Shown one piece after another: positions 1-8,383 of a stretch of 64,000 nt of DNA. A model generated the notes under the pieces. That model saw only the letters and a list, made by a program, of their open reading frames with translations, was not told the origin of the DNA and ran no database searches. The DNA is from an uncultured Opitutia bacterium (GTDB taxonomy: Bacteria > Verrucomicrobiota > Verrucomicrobiia > Opitutales > Opitutaceae), in contig CAIONS010000023.1 of assembly GCA_903859715.1 (NCBI GenBank), forward strand, positions 38,430-102,429, given 5' to 3'. Position numbers and translations under genes: made by a program. Every line of letters starts with the position of its first letter. Positions within the stretch are counted from its first letter, which is position 1.

Positions 1-202
1 TCGAAACACCGTTCTCGAGGTAATACTGGTCGGCCGCCGCGGAGAGCTGGCGGGCGTTGTTCAGGACAGCCTTGTCCTGCGAGGACTGGCGCACCTTCTG
101 GAACGCGGGAATCGCCATCGCGGCCAGGAGGCCGATGATGACGACGACAATCATGATTTCGACGAGGGTGAAACCCTTGGCGGACTGGTTCATATTTTTC
201 AT
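1..202 (-). CDS. Type IV pilin / prepilin-type N-terminal methylation protein (partial)
   Basis: Only the first 67 codons are in the window; the gene runs off the left edge. The product begins MKNMNQSAKG followed by FTLVE and a run of hydrophobic residues (IMIVVVIIGLLAAMAIPAF). This is the classic class III signal: a short basic leader, cleavage by prepilin peptidase (PilD) after Gly, N-methylation of the Phe, and the conserved Glu at +5. The hydrophobic segment would form the pilus or pseudopilus core helix. The first ATG (202) and a second in-frame ATG (193) are both possible starts; neither has a strong Shine-Dalgarno sequence. A PilB/GspE ATPase lies at 28.8-30.5 kb but not in the same operon. 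Whether this is a major pilin, a minor pilin or a type II pseudopilin cannot be decided without the C-terminal part. Confidence 0.85.
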   Translation of the reverse strand, partial: MKNMNQSAKGFTLVEIMIVVVIIGLLAAMAIPAFQKVRQSSQDKAVLNNARQLSAAADQYYLENGVS

Positions 203-499
203 GTGGAATGGATCAGCAGTGGTCGTTGGATATCTGGAGTTCACTCGCGTTAAGCGAGGGCACCTTAGAAATTGTATTAAAATGGTAAGATCAATGCCGA
301 CCCTGCTCCTTGGGATGGTCTTACATAATTCTTACAAGGCCGGGACAACGCGCATGATCGTATCCGGACCGTGCCCCAGCCCTGATGCCGGCTCACTGCT
401 CCACACCATGCCTTCCGGGGCTTGCCTGAATTAGGACACAACCGCAGCGGGCTGATGCTTGACGCCGGGCCACCGATCCCCGTTTTGTTGCCGCCCAAT
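203..499. other. Intergenic region between divergent pilin and oxidoreductase genes
   Basis: No coding signal convinces me in this 297-bp gap, which carries the leader regions of two divergent genes. A small perfect hairpin (CTCGC, 5-nt loop, GCGAG) lies at 245-259, within the expected pilin 5' leader. The stretch 265-345 is more AT-rich than its surroundings and is where I would look for promoters. I could not identify a clear sigma-70 or sigma-54 box pair. Confidence 0.4.
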
Positions 500-1606
500 A
501 TGCTCCGTAAAGTTAATGTTGGCATCGTCGGCTGCGGTAACATCAGCGACGCCTACTTCCTCGGCTCGAAGAAATTCGACATCCTCAATCTCGTCGCCTG
601 CGCCGACCTCGATCCCGCCCGCGCCCGGGCGAAGGCCGCCCAGTACGGCATCCGGGCCTGTGCCAGTGTGGCCGATCTGCTCAATGACCCGGAGGTCGAG
701 ATCGTCATCAACCTCACCGTGCCCAAGGCCCACGCCGAGGTGAACACCGCCGCCCTCCACGCCGGCAAGCATGCCTACTGCGAAAAACCCTTCGCCCTCA
801 ACTCCGCGGACGGCGCTGCCGTGCTCGAGCTCGCCAAAAGGAAAAATCTCCTGGTCGGCAGCGCGCCCGACACCTTCCTCGGCGGCGGCATCCAGACCGC
901 CCGGAAAGCCGTCGATGATGGCGCGATCGGCCGCCCGGTCTCGGCCCTGGCGTTCATGATGTGCCGCGGCCACGAGTCCTGGCACCCCAGCCCGCAGTTT
1001 TATTATCAGAAGGGTGGCGGCCCGATGTTCGACATGGGGCCGTATTACGTCACCGCCCTCGTCAACCTGTTCGGTCCCGTTTCGCGCGTGGCCGGCTCGA
1101 CCTCCGCGGCGTTTCCCGAGCGTCTGATCACCAGCCAGCCACTCAACGGCACGCTCATGCCGGTCGAGACCCCGACCCACCTCACGGGCACCCTCGACTT
1201 CACCGGCGGCGGCACCGGCACCATGGTCATGAGCTTCGACACCTGGCCCTATCCGCTGCCCTTCATCGTGCTGTTCGGCACCGACGGCACGCTCGAGGTG
1301 CCGGACCCGAATCACTTCACCGGCGCCGTGCGGCTGAAACGCAAGGATGGCACGGCCTACGAGGAAATCCCGCATTCCCACCTGGCCGAACGCAGCCGCG
1401 GCGTAGGCGTGGCGGACATGGCTTATTCGATTCTCCGCCGCGACCGCGCCGCGCGCGCCAGCGGCGAACTCGCCGAGCATGTCGTCGAAATCATGGAGTC
1501 CTTCGAAAAATCCTCGACGACCGGCCGGCATGTGACACTCAAGACGTCCTGTGCCCGTCCCGCCGCCCTGCCGGTCAACCTCGGGCCCAACGAACTCGAT
1601 TCCTAG
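500..1606 (+). CDS. Gfo/Idh/MocA family NAD(P)-dependent oxidoreductase
   Basis: A 368-residue protein of the usual family length. The N-terminus VGIVGCGNISDAY is the Rossmann glycine motif (GxGxxS/A). The segment HAYCEKPFAL carries the EKP motif whose Lys takes part in catalysis and nicotinamide binding. The C-terminal half is the alpha/beta GFO_IDH_MocA_C sheet domain. Family members oxidise or epimerise sugars, inositols and sugar derivatives in the cytoplasm; the substrate cannot be read from sequence. I chose the ATG at 500 because the Rossmann strand starts eight residues later; a TTG at 422 would add 26 residues with no family resemblance. The gene is followed by a ThuA-domain gene, a frequent pairing in bacteria that degrade plant or algal sugars, which supports a role in sugar catabolism. 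Confidence 0.88.
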   Translation: MLRKVNVGIVGCGNISDAYFLGSKKFDILNLVACADLDPARARAKAAQYGIRACASVADLLNDPEVEIVINLTVPKAHAEVNTAALHAGKHAYCEKPFALNSADGAAVLELAKRKNLLVGSAPDTFLGGGIQTARKAVDDGAIGRPVSALAFMMCRGHESWHPSPQFYYQKGGGPMFDMGPYYVTALVNLFGPVSRVAGSTSAAFPERLITSQPLNGTLMPVETPTHLTGTLDFTGGGTGTMVMSFDTWPYPLPFIVLFGTDGTLEVPDPNHFTGAVRLKRKDGTAYEEIPHSHLAERSRGVGVADMAYSILRRDRAARASGELAEHVVEIMESFEKSSTTGRHVTLKTSCARPAALPVNLGPNELDS

Positions 1607-1617
1607 CCGATCCTTCT

Positions 1618-1697
1618 GTCATTCTGAGCGCAGCGAAGAATCCACTTGGAACCGGCCGATAGAATCGTTCTGGATTCTTCGCTGCGCTCAGAATGAC
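1618..1697. repeat. Palindromic repeat, TTCTGAGCG/GCGAAGAATCC family
   Basis: The arms at 1618-1644 and 1671-1697 are perfect 27-bp inverted repeats, starting GTCATTCTGAGCG and ending CGCTCAGAATGAC, around a 26-bp spacer. It lies directly between the oxidoreductase stop and the ThuA gene. Close relatives are at 58605-58693 (same core with GCGTAGCG) and 22726-22877 (CATCCTGAGCGAAG). As RNA it would form a long hairpin and might act as a terminator-like or 3'-protecting structure. Confidence 0.9.
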
Positions 1698-1716
1698 AAA
1701 CCGGGCCATCTGCCCT

Positions 1717-1743
1717 CCGTTTTCTCCGCGTCCTCCTGTAAAA
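1717..1743. repeat. Single unit of the TTTTACAGGAGG repeat family
   Basis: The segment reads CCCTCCGTTTTCTCCGCG followed by TCCTCCTGTAAAA, which is the right-hand half-unit of the paired elements at 8288-8368, 16174-16241 and 28665-28747. No left partner is present, so this is a solo unit. It ends 20 bp before the ThuA start codon. Confidence 0.6.
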
Positions 1744-1762
1744 TCAATTCCCTGATCTTTCT

Positions 1763-2410
1763 ATGAAAAATGCCCTTATCGTCTGGGGTGGCTGGGATGG
1801 CCACGAACCGAAGCAATGCGCGGAGTTCTTCGCGCCGAAACTCGCGGAGCGCGGGTTCAAGGTCGAAATCTCCGACACGCTCGAGGTTTTTACCGACGCG
1901 GCCAAGCTGGCGAATCTCTCGCTGATTGTCCCCATCTGGACCTGCGGGACGATGACGCCCGAGCAGTCCAAAGGTGTTCACGACGCGGTCCTGGCCGGCG
2001 TCGGGCTCGCCGGATTTCACGGCGGCATGTGTGACGCCTTCCGCGGCAACACCGACTGGATGTGGATGACCGGCGGCCAGTTCGTCTCCCACCCCGACAA
2101 TATCAAGGACTACACGGTCAACATCGTGAACAAGGCCGATCCGATCACCGCGGGGATTTCCGACTTCAAGGTGCGCAGCGAGCAGTACTACATGCTCGTG
2201 GATCCGCGCAACGAGGTCCTCGCCACGGCCACGCATCAACCCGTCAGCGCCCCGTGGGATGCCGGCGTCGTCATGCCTTTCGTCTGGAAGAAAGTCCATG
2301 GCCAGGGCCGGGTCTTCTATTCCGCCATGGGCCACGTCCTCACCGAGTTCAAGACGTACCCGCAGCAGCTCGAGATCACGCTGCGCGGCATGGTCTGGGC
2401 AGCGAAGTAA
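1763..2410 (+). CDS. ThuA domain-containing protein
   Basis: A 215-residue protein matching the ThuA (trehalose utilisation) family, which has a class-I glutamine amidotransferase-like fold. Visible family features are the N-terminal strand ALIVWGGWDGHEP, the HGGMCDAFRGN turn and the C-terminal GRVFYSAMGH segment, corresponding to the R-V-F-x-x-x-x-G-H signature. There is no signal peptide, so it is probably cytoplasmic. The biochemical role of ThuA proteins is poorly defined; in rhizobia they are linked to conversion of trehalose or related disaccharides. It lies downstream of, and in the same direction as, a Gfo/Idh/MocA dehydrogenase, with a palindromic repeat between them, so co-transcription is possible but interrupted. 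Confidence 0.85.
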   Translation: MKNALIVWGGWDGHEPKQCAEFFAPKLAERGFKVEISDTLEVFTDAAKLANLSLIVPIWTCGTMTPEQSKGVHDAVLAGVGLAGFHGGMCDAFRGNTDWMWMTGGQFVSHPDNIKDYTVNIVNKADPITAGISDFKVRSEQYYMLVDPRNEVLATATHQPVSAPWDAGVVMPFVWKKVHGQGRVFYSAMGHVLTEFKTYPQQLEITLRGMVWAAK

Positions 2411-2420
2411 GGTTGCGTCA

Positions 2421-2537
2421 ATGTAGGGCGGGTCGCTGACCCCGTCTTTATGGTCGAGATAGGGAGGATTGTCCCTGATCAGCCGCGTTTGGCTCCGACG
2501 GAGTCCAACTGGCGGAGTCAGCGACCCCGCCCTACAT
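2421..2537. repeat. Palindromic repeat pair, GTAGGGCGGG family
   Basis: The left unit ATGTAGGGCGGGTCGCTGAC and a right unit ending CGACCCCGCCCTACAT are inverted copies around a spacer of about 70 bp. Each unit itself contains a dyad (GGCGGGGTC/GACCCCGCC), so an intact pair could fold as a cruciform. The right unit abuts the stop codon of the convergent guanylyltransferase gene. Related elements are at 15202-15359, 17515-17594 and, inside mnmA, 23371-23433. Confidence 0.88.
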
Positions 2538-3605
2538 TCACAGCAGGTCCTTCGGCAAATGCGGCATCAGCTGCTTGATGTCGCCCACCGCGTCGCGATG
2601 GCAGACCAGGATTGCATCGGCGGTTTCAACCACCACGAGATCCTTCACTCCCACGAGCGCGATCACGCGGCCGTTGCTGAGCGCGATATTGTTTGCTGCG
2701 CCGGCCACGCTGATCACGGAGCCGCGCACCGCATTGCCTGCGGCATCGGTCGCCAGGTGTGCCGGGAGCGCCGTCCACAGGCCCACGTCATCCCAGTCAA
2801 ATTCCGCCAGCATCGTCTCGACCGCCCCGGCTTTTTCCATGATCGCGTAGTCCACCGAGACCTTCGGTTCGAGCGTGGAGAACGTCGCCGCGAGATAGGC
2901 CGCCGGATCTCCGGCCGGAAACTCCCGGATGAATCTCGCCAGCGCCGGTGTCTGCCGGTCCGCCTCGGCGAGAAACGCCGCCACGTTCCAGACAAACATG
3001 CCGGCATTCCACGCAAAATTGCCTGCGGCCAGATAGCGGGCCGCCGCCGCCGCGTCCGGTTTTTCCACGAAGCGCACCACCCGGCGAAAGCCGTCGCCGC
3101 CCGTGACCAGATCGCCGATCTCCAGATATCCAAATCCGGTCGCCGCGTGCGTCGGCTTGACGGCAAAGGTCAGCAGCGCCGTCGTCTGAGACGCCCGGGC
3201 CAGACCGGCGCCCAGCTGCTGCGCGAACGCCGCAGTGTCCTTGATGAAAGAGTCCGCCGGCAGCAGCGCCATCACCGCCTGCGGATCTCGTACCCGCACC
3301 AGCCCCGTGGCCAGCGCCGCCGCCGCGGCGGTATCGCGCTTGGCGGGTTCCGCGATGATTTGCGCCGGCGACAGCAGCCCGGCGAGCGCGGTTCGTGTGT
3401 TCTCCAGCTGGGCGGCGTTGGTCAGGACGAAAACATGCTCCCGCGGCACCACGCCGTCGAGCCGCCGCACCGTCTCCTCCACCAGCGTGCGCTCGGAGAA
3501 AAGCTTGAGCAGATGTTTCGGCGTGCGCTGCCGGCTCATCGGCCAGAAGCGCTCGCCGCTGCCGCCGGCCATGATGCAGACGTAGGCGTGGGGAGATTCC
3601 TTCAT
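2538..3605 (-). CDS. Mannose-1-phosphate guanylyltransferase
   Basis: A 355-residue nucleotidyltransferase. The N-terminus has the sugar-nucleotide signature IMAGGSGERFWPMSRQRTPK (GxGxRxxPxS...PK). Further on, ALLPADSFI matches the D-H/S-x-I metal site region and VEKPDAAAA matches the FVEKP sugar-binding motif of the GDP-mannose pyrophosphorylase group. It would make GDP-mannose from mannose-1-phosphate and GTP in the cytoplasm, feeding cell-surface glycans. The length fits the single-domain enzyme without the C-terminal phosphomannose isomerase domain seen in ManC/AlgA. The start ATG at 3605 gives an N-terminus close to the family norm. It is encoded alone, convergent with the ThuA gene and divergent from the rhamnosidase. 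Confidence 0.92.
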   Translation of the reverse strand: MKESPHAYVCIMAGGSGERFWPMSRQRTPKHLLKLFSERTLVEETVRRLDGVVPREHVFVLTNAAQLENTRTALAGLLSPAQIIAEPAKRDTAAAAALATGLVRVRDPQAVMALLPADSFIKDTAAFAQQLGAGLARASQTTALLTFAVKPTHAATGFGYLEIGDLVTGGDGFRRVVRFVEKPDAAAAARYLAAGNFAWNAGMFVWNVAAFLAEADRQTPALARFIREFPAGDPAAYLAATFSTLEPKVSVDYAIMEKAGAVETMLAEFDWDDVGLWTALPAHLATDAAGNAVRGSVISVAGAANNIALSNGRVIALVGVKDLVVVETADAILVCHRDAVGDIKQLMPHLPKDLL

Positions 3606-3626
3606 TGGAGGCCCGATGCTAGGCGC

Positions 3627-3720
3627 AGCTTTCAGCCGTCAGCAATCAGCTTTCAGCTTTTCTACGCCGGCACCCGCAAGGCTCGGTTCAAGGCTGATGG
3701 CTGACCGCTGAAGGCTGACA
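3627..3720. repeat. Inverted repeat (TTCAGC/GTCAGC/ATCAGC tracts)
   Basis: The left arm near 3630-3650 (TTCAGCCGTCAGCAATCAGC) pairs with the right arm at 3692-3719, whose reverse complement differs at about two positions. The element consists of repeated CAGC steps and lies in the gap between the divergent guanylyltransferase and rhamnosidase genes. Confidence 0.65.
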
Positions 3721-3804
3721 GCAGTCTTGCCGCTGTTGATTGTTCGTTCATCGCGCCCTTGCTTCACGGCCGGCAAATCGCTTTTTCTCGTGTCCCCTTA
3801 CTCC

Positions 3805-6522
3805 ATGCCCACTCCGACCCTCGCTGTTCACCTGCGTTGCAACCATCTCGACAACCCGCTCGGCGTTCATGATGCCGCTCCCCGTCTGAACTGGCGGCTC
3901 ACGACCGACGGCCGCCGCGGTGCCCGGCAGACTGCGTATCGCATCGTGGTCTCGACCCAGCGCCACGGTCGCGCCGATCTCTGGGACAGCGGCCGCGTGC
4001 GTTCCGACACCACAACCGAGATTGCCTACGGCGGCCGCACTCTTGCCTCGCGTCAGCGCGCTTGGTGGCGCGTCGAGGTCTGGGATGAAAAGAACCGTCG
4101 CAGCGAGAGCGTGTCCGCCTTTTGGGAGGCCGGCCTGCTCTCCCGCGCGGAATGGCGCGGCACCTGGATCGGCGCCGCCCTCGCCGGCGGTCCGGAAACC
4201 GGTGCCCCCAGCCCTTACCTCCGCACGATTTTCAACATCGGCAAGAAAGTCGCCTCTGCCCGCCTCTACGCCACGGCGCTCGGCCTCTATGAATTCCATC
4301 TCAACGGCCAGCGCGTGGGCCACGACGTCTTCACCCCTGGCTGGACCGAGTACAAGAAGCGCGTGCAGTATCAGACCTACGATGTCACCGCCTTGCTGCG
4401 TCCCGGCGCCAACGCCGCCGGCGCCATCCTCGGTGACGGCTGGTACTGCGGCCACCTCGGCTGGCGCGAGCGGAACTATTACGGCGAGCGGCCTCATCTG
4501 CTGGCCCAGCTCGTGCTGACGTTCACGGACGGCTCCACGCAGACCATCGTCACCGATGGTGCCTGGAAGACTTCATTCGGCCCGATCGTCGAGTCCGACA
4601 TGATCCACGGCGAGGCCTATGACGCCCGCCGCGAGCTGCGCGGCTGGGACGAGCCGGGTTACGACGACACCGCCTGGCTGCCGGTCGTGCGCTTCGCCGA
4701 TCCCGCCATCGACATTTCACCGATGCTCGGGCCCACCGTGCGCGCCACGCAGGAACTTAAGCCCGTGGCCCCGCCGGTGAAAATCAATATCTGGCCGTCG
4801 TCCATCTGGGTGTTCGACCTCGGCCAGAACATGGTCGGCCGCGTCCGCCTCCACGTGCGGGGCAAGGCCGGCCAGGTCGTCCGCCTGCGTTTCGCCGAGA
4901 TGCTCAACGCCGCCGATGGCACGATCTACACCGAGAATCTTCGCGCCGCCCGCCAGACCGACCACTACATCCTGCGCGGCGATCCGCGCGGCGAAACCTG
5001 GGAGTCGCGTTTCACCTTCCATGGCTTCCGCTACGTCGAGATTTCCGGCCACCCCGACACCCTCCTGCCCGATGCAATTACGGGCATCGTGCTCCACAGC
5101 GACACGCCGCGCACCGGCATCTTCTCGTGCAGCGATCCGCTCATCAATCAGCTCCAGAGCAACATCGACTGGGGTCAGCGCGGCAATTTCCTCGAGGTTC
5201 CCACCGACTGCCCACAGCGCAACGAGCGCCTCGGCTGGATGGGCGACGCCCAGGTCTTCAGCCGCACCGCCGCGTGGAACCGCGATGTCGCGTCCTTCTT
5301 CGTCAAATGGCAGCGCGATATCTCTGACGCCCAGGGCGCAGAGGGCCAGATGCCTTCTGTCGCCCCGCACATTGAGGGCGTGGGTGCCGATGGCGGCCCC
5401 GCGTGGGCCGATGCCGCGCCGATCTGCCCCTGGACGATGTACCTGTGCTACGGCGACAAGGAGCTGCTGGCGGAGCACTTTGATTCACTCACCAAGTTCA
5501 TTGGCTACATGGAAGCCAAGGCCAAAAATCTCATCCGCTCGCATCCCGACACGGATGTCTGGCATGGTTATGGCGACTGGCTGGCCCTCGACGGCAGTGG
5601 CAACGTCTTTGGCAACACGCCGAAAGATCTCATCGGCACCGCGATGTTTGCCTACAGCACGTCGCTCGTCGCCAAGATGGCCCGCGTGCTCGGCCGCACT
5701 GCGGATGCCGTTCGCTACGAACGTCTCACCGAACGCATCCGCCGCGCTTACCAGAAGCGCTACCTCACGGGTGATGGCGTCGCCGCCGGCCTGACGCAGA
5801 CCAGCTATGTGCTGACGCTGCAGTTCGACCTCGCGCCCGCCGCCCTCCGTCCGAAGCTCCTAGCCGAACTCGTCCGCGACATTGAACAGCGCGGCAACAA
5901 GCTCACGACCGGCTTCGTCGGCGCCTCCTACCTGCCGCACGTGCTGTCACGCTTCGGCCGGGCCGACCTCGCCTACAAGCTCCTTCACCAGAAGGCGTGG
6001 CCGTCATGGCTCTACGCCGTCACCCAGGGCGCCACGACCATCTGGGAGCGTTGGGATGGCTGGACCCAGGAAAAGGGTTTCCAGGACAAGGGCATGAACT
6101 CCTTCAACCACTATGCCTACGGCGCGATCGGTTCGTGGCTGTATGCGGTCGTTGCCGGCGTCGACCTCGATCCCGCGCAGCCCGGCTTCAAGCACATCCT
6201 CCTCTCGCCCCAGCCCGGCGGCGAACTCACCTCGGCCCGCGGCGTCCTGCAGAGTCTGCACGGCGAAATCCTGAGTGCCTGGAAACTCCGCGCCGGCCGT
6301 TTCGAATGGGAGGTCATCGTGCCGCCCAACACGACCGCCACCGCGCGCTTCCCGGTTCCGAAGTCGGCCAAAATCAGCGAGGGCACGAAGCTGCTCGCGC
6401 GCTCGACCGGGGTTTCGTCCGTCAAAACTTCCGGCGGAGCCGTCACCTGCACCCTCGCCGCCGGCCACTACAAGTTCACCGCCACCTGGAAGCCCGCGCC
6501 CGCCAAGCCCGCCGCCAAGTAA
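3805..6522 (+). CDS. Alpha-L-rhamnosidase, GH78
   Basis: A 905-residue glycoside hydrolase with full GH78 architecture: an N-terminal Ig-like domain (about 10-110), a jelly-roll Bac_rhamnosid_N domain (about 140-300), a second beta domain, an (alpha/alpha)6 catalytic barrel (about 430-790) and a C-terminal beta sandwich. The catalytic-domain signature DCPQRNERLGWMGDAQ begins at Asp468 and holds the presumed general acid Glu474; WERWDGW near 747 holds the second catalytic Glu748. It would release terminal alpha-L-rhamnose from plant or algal glycans or glycosides. No signal peptide is visible from the ATG at 3805, so it probably acts on imported oligosaccharides in the cytoplasm. A TTG at 3727 would add 26 residues that do not resemble the family. 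It lies next to a GDP-mannose synthesis gene but is transcribed divergently. Confidence 0.94.
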   Translation: MPTPTLAVHLRCNHLDNPLGVHDAAPRLNWRLTTDGRRGARQTAYRIVVSTQRHGRADLWDSGRVRSDTTTEIAYGGRTLASRQRAWWRVEVWDEKNRRSESVSAFWEAGLLSRAEWRGTWIGAALAGGPETGAPSPYLRTIFNIGKKVASARLYATALGLYEFHLNGQRVGHDVFTPGWTEYKKRVQYQTYDVTALLRPGANAAGAILGDGWYCGHLGWRERNYYGERPHLLAQLVLTFTDGSTQTIVTDGAWKTSFGPIVESDMIHGEAYDARRELRGWDEPGYDDTAWLPVVRFADPAIDISPMLGPTVRATQELKPVAPPVKINIWPSSIWVFDLGQNMVGRVRLHVRGKAGQVVRLRFAEMLNAADGTIYTENLRAARQTDHYILRGDPRGETWESRFTFHGFRYVEISGHPDTLLPDAITGIVLHSDTPRTGIFSCSDPLINQLQSNIDWGQRGNFLEVPTDCPQRNERLGWMGDAQVFSRTAAWNRDVASFFVKWQRDISDAQGAEGQMPSVAPHIEGVGADGGPAWADAAPICPWTMYLCYGDKELLAEHFDSLTKFIGYMEAKAKNLIRSHPDTDVWHGYGDWLALDGSGNVFGNTPKDLIGTAMFAYSTSLVAKMARVLGRTADAVRYERLTERIRRAYQKRYLTGDGVAAGLTQTSYVLTLQFDLAPAALRPKLLAELVRDIEQRGNKLTTGFVGASYLPHVLSRFGRADLAYKLLHQKAWPSWLYAVTQGATTIWERWDGWTQEKGFQDKGMNSFNHYAYGAIGSWLYAVVAGVDLDPAQPGFKHILLSPQPGGELTSARGVLQSLHGEILSAWKLRAGRFEWEVIVPPNTTATARFPVPKSAKISEGTKLLARSTGVSSVKTSGGAVTCTLAAGHYKFTATWKPAPAKPAAK

Positions 6523-6555
6523 CCGCGACGCCCAGTAGCAGCCGACGTCAGGAGG

Positions 6556-6593
6556 CTGGTCCGGCTGCAGGGCGGGATCGCCGACCCCGCCTT
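6556..6593. repeat. Solo unit of the GTAGGGCGGG repeat family
   Basis: The segment CAGGGCGGGATCGCCGACCC followed by CGCCTTAC is a single hairpin-forming unit of the family found in pairs at 2421-2537 and 15202-15359. It ends on the TAA stop codon of the minus-strand oxidoreductase gene, one of several cases here where a repeat unit abuts or supplies a stop codon. Confidence 0.65.
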
Positions 6594-7587
6594 ACGACAT
6601 CCGCACCACGATCTTCCCGAACTGCCCGCCGCGTTCCATCAGGTCGAACGCCTCGCCCGCACGCTCAAACGGGATCACCTCGCTAATCACGGGCTTGAGC
6701 CGGTGCATCGTCACATATTGGGCCATCGCGGCGAATTCCACCGGCATGCCCATCGTCGTGCCCAGCAGCGAAAGTTGCCGCCAGAAAATCTTCCGCAGGG
6801 TGAGGCTGGACGGATTGCCGCGGGTCGCGCCAAACGACACGATCCGCCCACCCGGCTTGGCCAGGTCGATGAGATCGGAAAAGCCATCGCCACCCGCACT
6901 GTCCACGATCACGTCGAATCCGCCGGACCGCTTGAGCAAGTCCGCCGCCCAACCAGGCTGCGTGTAGTTCGCGCCAGCATTGGCGCCAAGCGAGACCGCG
7001 CGGGCAATCTTGCCGTCGTCGCTCGACGTCACCCACACCTCGGCACCGTGCTGGGCCGCAAACTGCAGCGCGAGCAGCGCCACTCCGCCGCCGATCCCAG
7101 TCACCAGCACGCGCTCGCCCGGCAGGACCGCCGCCCGGGTCACGACCGCGCGCCAAGCCGTCAGCCCGCCCAGCGGCAGCGCCGCGGCTTCCTCCCATGA
7201 GAGATGAGCGGGTTTCGCCGTGAGTTGACCGGCTGGCACTGCGACCCGCTCCGCCAGCGTGCCGTCGCGTGGCAGGCCGAGGATGGAAAACTTGCTCCCC
7301 TGCGCATCGAGACTGTCGCCCCAATCGAGGGCCGGATTGAGGATGACCTCGCGGCCGACCCACGCCGCATCGACGCCCGCGCCCACCGCCGTCACCACAC
7401 CTGCGCCATCCGAACCCGGGATGCACGGCCATTTCAGCCCGGCGTACTGCCCGAGCTTGATCCACAGGTCGCGATGATTGAGCGCTGCCGCCCGGATCGT
7501 GACCACGACCTCGTCAGCCGCCGGCACGGGATCAGGCACCGTGGTGATTTTCAGTTCGTTGACCGCCGGGAGTTGGATCGCGCGCAT
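6592..7587 (-). CDS. Zinc-independent MDR family oxidoreductase (quinone oxidoreductase-like)
   Basis: A 331-residue medium-chain dehydrogenase/reductase. The GroES-like N-terminal half has the AALNHRDLWIKLGQY and GSDGAGVV signatures, and the Rossmann half has VLVTGIGGGVALLALQFA. The structural-zinc cysteine cluster expected around residues 90-110 of classical alcohol dehydrogenases is absent (NPALDWGDSLDAQG has no Cys), so I call it a zinc-independent NADPH-dependent enzyme of the quinone/enone reductase branch. I chose the ATG at 7587 (MRAIQLPAVNEL). The reading frame stays open for another 104 codons upstream, but this extension overlaps a repeat and the start of the divergent pseudouridine synthase gene and has no family similarity. 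The substrate is unknown. Confidence 0.88.
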   Translation of the reverse strand: MRAIQLPAVNELKITTVPDPVPAADEVVVTIRAAALNHRDLWIKLGQYAGLKWPCIPGSDGAGVVTAVGAGVDAAWVGREVILNPALDWGDSLDAQGSKFSILGLPRDGTLAERVAVPAGQLTAKPAHLSWEEAAALPLGGLTAWRAVVTRAAVLPGERVLVTGIGGGVALLALQFAAQHGAEVWVTSSDDGKIARAVSLGANAGANYTQPGWAADLLKRSGGFDVIVDSAGGDGFSDLIDLAKPGGRIVSFGATRGNPSSLTLRKIFWRQLSLLGTTMGMPVEFAAMAQYVTMHRLKPVISEVIPFERAGEAFDLMERGGQFGKIVVRMS

Positions 7588-7600
7588 GCTGGGTCTTTCA

Positions 7601-7680
7601 AGGCAGCATCGCGGAAACGCGGAGGAACGGAAGCGCGGAAATTTTCCGTGTTTCCGCCCTTCCGCGCCCCCGCGATTACT
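7601..7680. repeat. Inverted repeat built of CGCGGAAA / GGAACGG tracts
   Basis: The left arm (ATCGCGGAAACGCGGAGGAA and following) pairs imperfectly with the right arm (TTTCCGCCCTTCCGCGCCCC and following). It fills the 108-bp gap between the divergent oxidoreductase and pseudouridine synthase genes, so the promoters of both must overlap it or lie inside it. Confidence 0.65.
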
Positions 7681-7695
7681 GTATGCCTTTCCTCC

Positions 7696-8265
7696 GTGCT
7701 TCTCGCGTTTCACAAACCTTATGGCGTGCTCTCGCAATTCACGCCCGAGCCAGGCTCGAAGTGGCGCACGCTCGCGGAGTTCAGCCTGCCACCGGGCGTG
7801 TATCCGCTCGGCCGCCTGGATGCCGATTCGGAAGGTCTGCTGCTGCTCAGCGACGAACCCGGCCTGAACACCCGGCTGCTCGATCCCCGCCACGCCCATC
7901 GGCGCGAATATTGGGCGCAGGTCGAAGGCGTGCCCTCGACCGATTCACTCGCCCGGCTGGAACACGGCGGCCTCGCGATCGATGACTACCGGACACTGCC
8001 CTGCCGCGCCCGGCTGCTGGATCCGGCTCCGGACGCGCCGCCACGCGATCCACCGATTCGCGCCCGGAAAAGTGTGTCTGACCGCTGGATCGCCCTGGAA
8101 CTCACCGAGGGCAAAAATCGGCAGGTCCGTCGCATGACCGCCGCCATCGGTCATCCGACCCTGCGACTCATCCGCGCCCGCATCGGGGAATTCGCCTTGG
8201 GCCCATTGGGCCCCGGAACTTGGCGCGATCTGAACGCCGCTGAGCGCGCCCAAATCTTTGTCTAG
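7696..8265 (+). CDS. Pseudouridine synthase, RsuA/RluE group
   Basis: A 189-residue enzyme without an S4 domain, as in RluE. It begins VLLAFHKPYGVLSQF (the KPxG motif). The catalytic segment GRLDADSEGLLLLSD contains the essential Asp of the G-R-L-D motif, and EGKNRQVRRMTAAIGHPTLRLIR is the conserved C-terminal signature. It would isomerise a uridine in 23S rRNA; E. coli RluE acts at U2457, but I infer the site only from subfamily likeness. The GTG at 7696 places the first strand exactly where the family begins. The frame is open far upstream (to 7204), but that part is antisense to the oxidoreductase and is not plausible protein. Confidence 0.88.
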   Translation: MLLAFHKPYGVLSQFTPEPGSKWRTLAEFSLPPGVYPLGRLDADSEGLLLLSDEPGLNTRLLDPRHAHRREYWAQVEGVPSTDSLARLEHGGLAIDDYRTLPCRARLLDPAPDAPPRDPPIRARKSVSDRWIALELTEGKNRQVRRMTAAIGHPTLRLIRARIGEFALGPLGPGTWRDLNAAERAQIFV

Positions 8266-8287
8266 GTCCGTAATTTAAAACCCGGAT

Positions 8288-8368
8288 TCTTACAGGAGGT
8301 AACCGAGGAAACGGAGAGCGTCCCTGATCATTTCTCTCCTCAGTTGCCTCCGTTGCCTCCTGTAAAAA
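8288..8368. repeat. Palindromic repeat pair, TTTTACAGGAGG family
   Basis: The left unit (CTTACAGGAGGTAACCGAGG and on) and the right unit (GTTGCCTCCTGTAAAAA at its end) are inverted copies separated by about 20 bp. It lies between the convergent pseudouridine synthase and OsmC genes, where a stem-loop could serve as a bidirectional terminator. Relatives: 16174-16241, 28665-28747, and solo units at 1717-1743, 13669-13695 and 24343-24370. Confidence 0.85.
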
Positions 8369-8383
8369 CAGGCTTTGAATTCC

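Noticed and set aside
57..434. A plus-strand open frame of 125 codons overlapping the pilin
   Set aside because: Antisense to a clear prepilin leader and helix; no domain.
2469..3704. A plus-strand open frame opposite mannose-1-phosphate guanylyltransferase
   Set aside because: Shadow frame rich in Arg and His, overlapping repeats at both ends.
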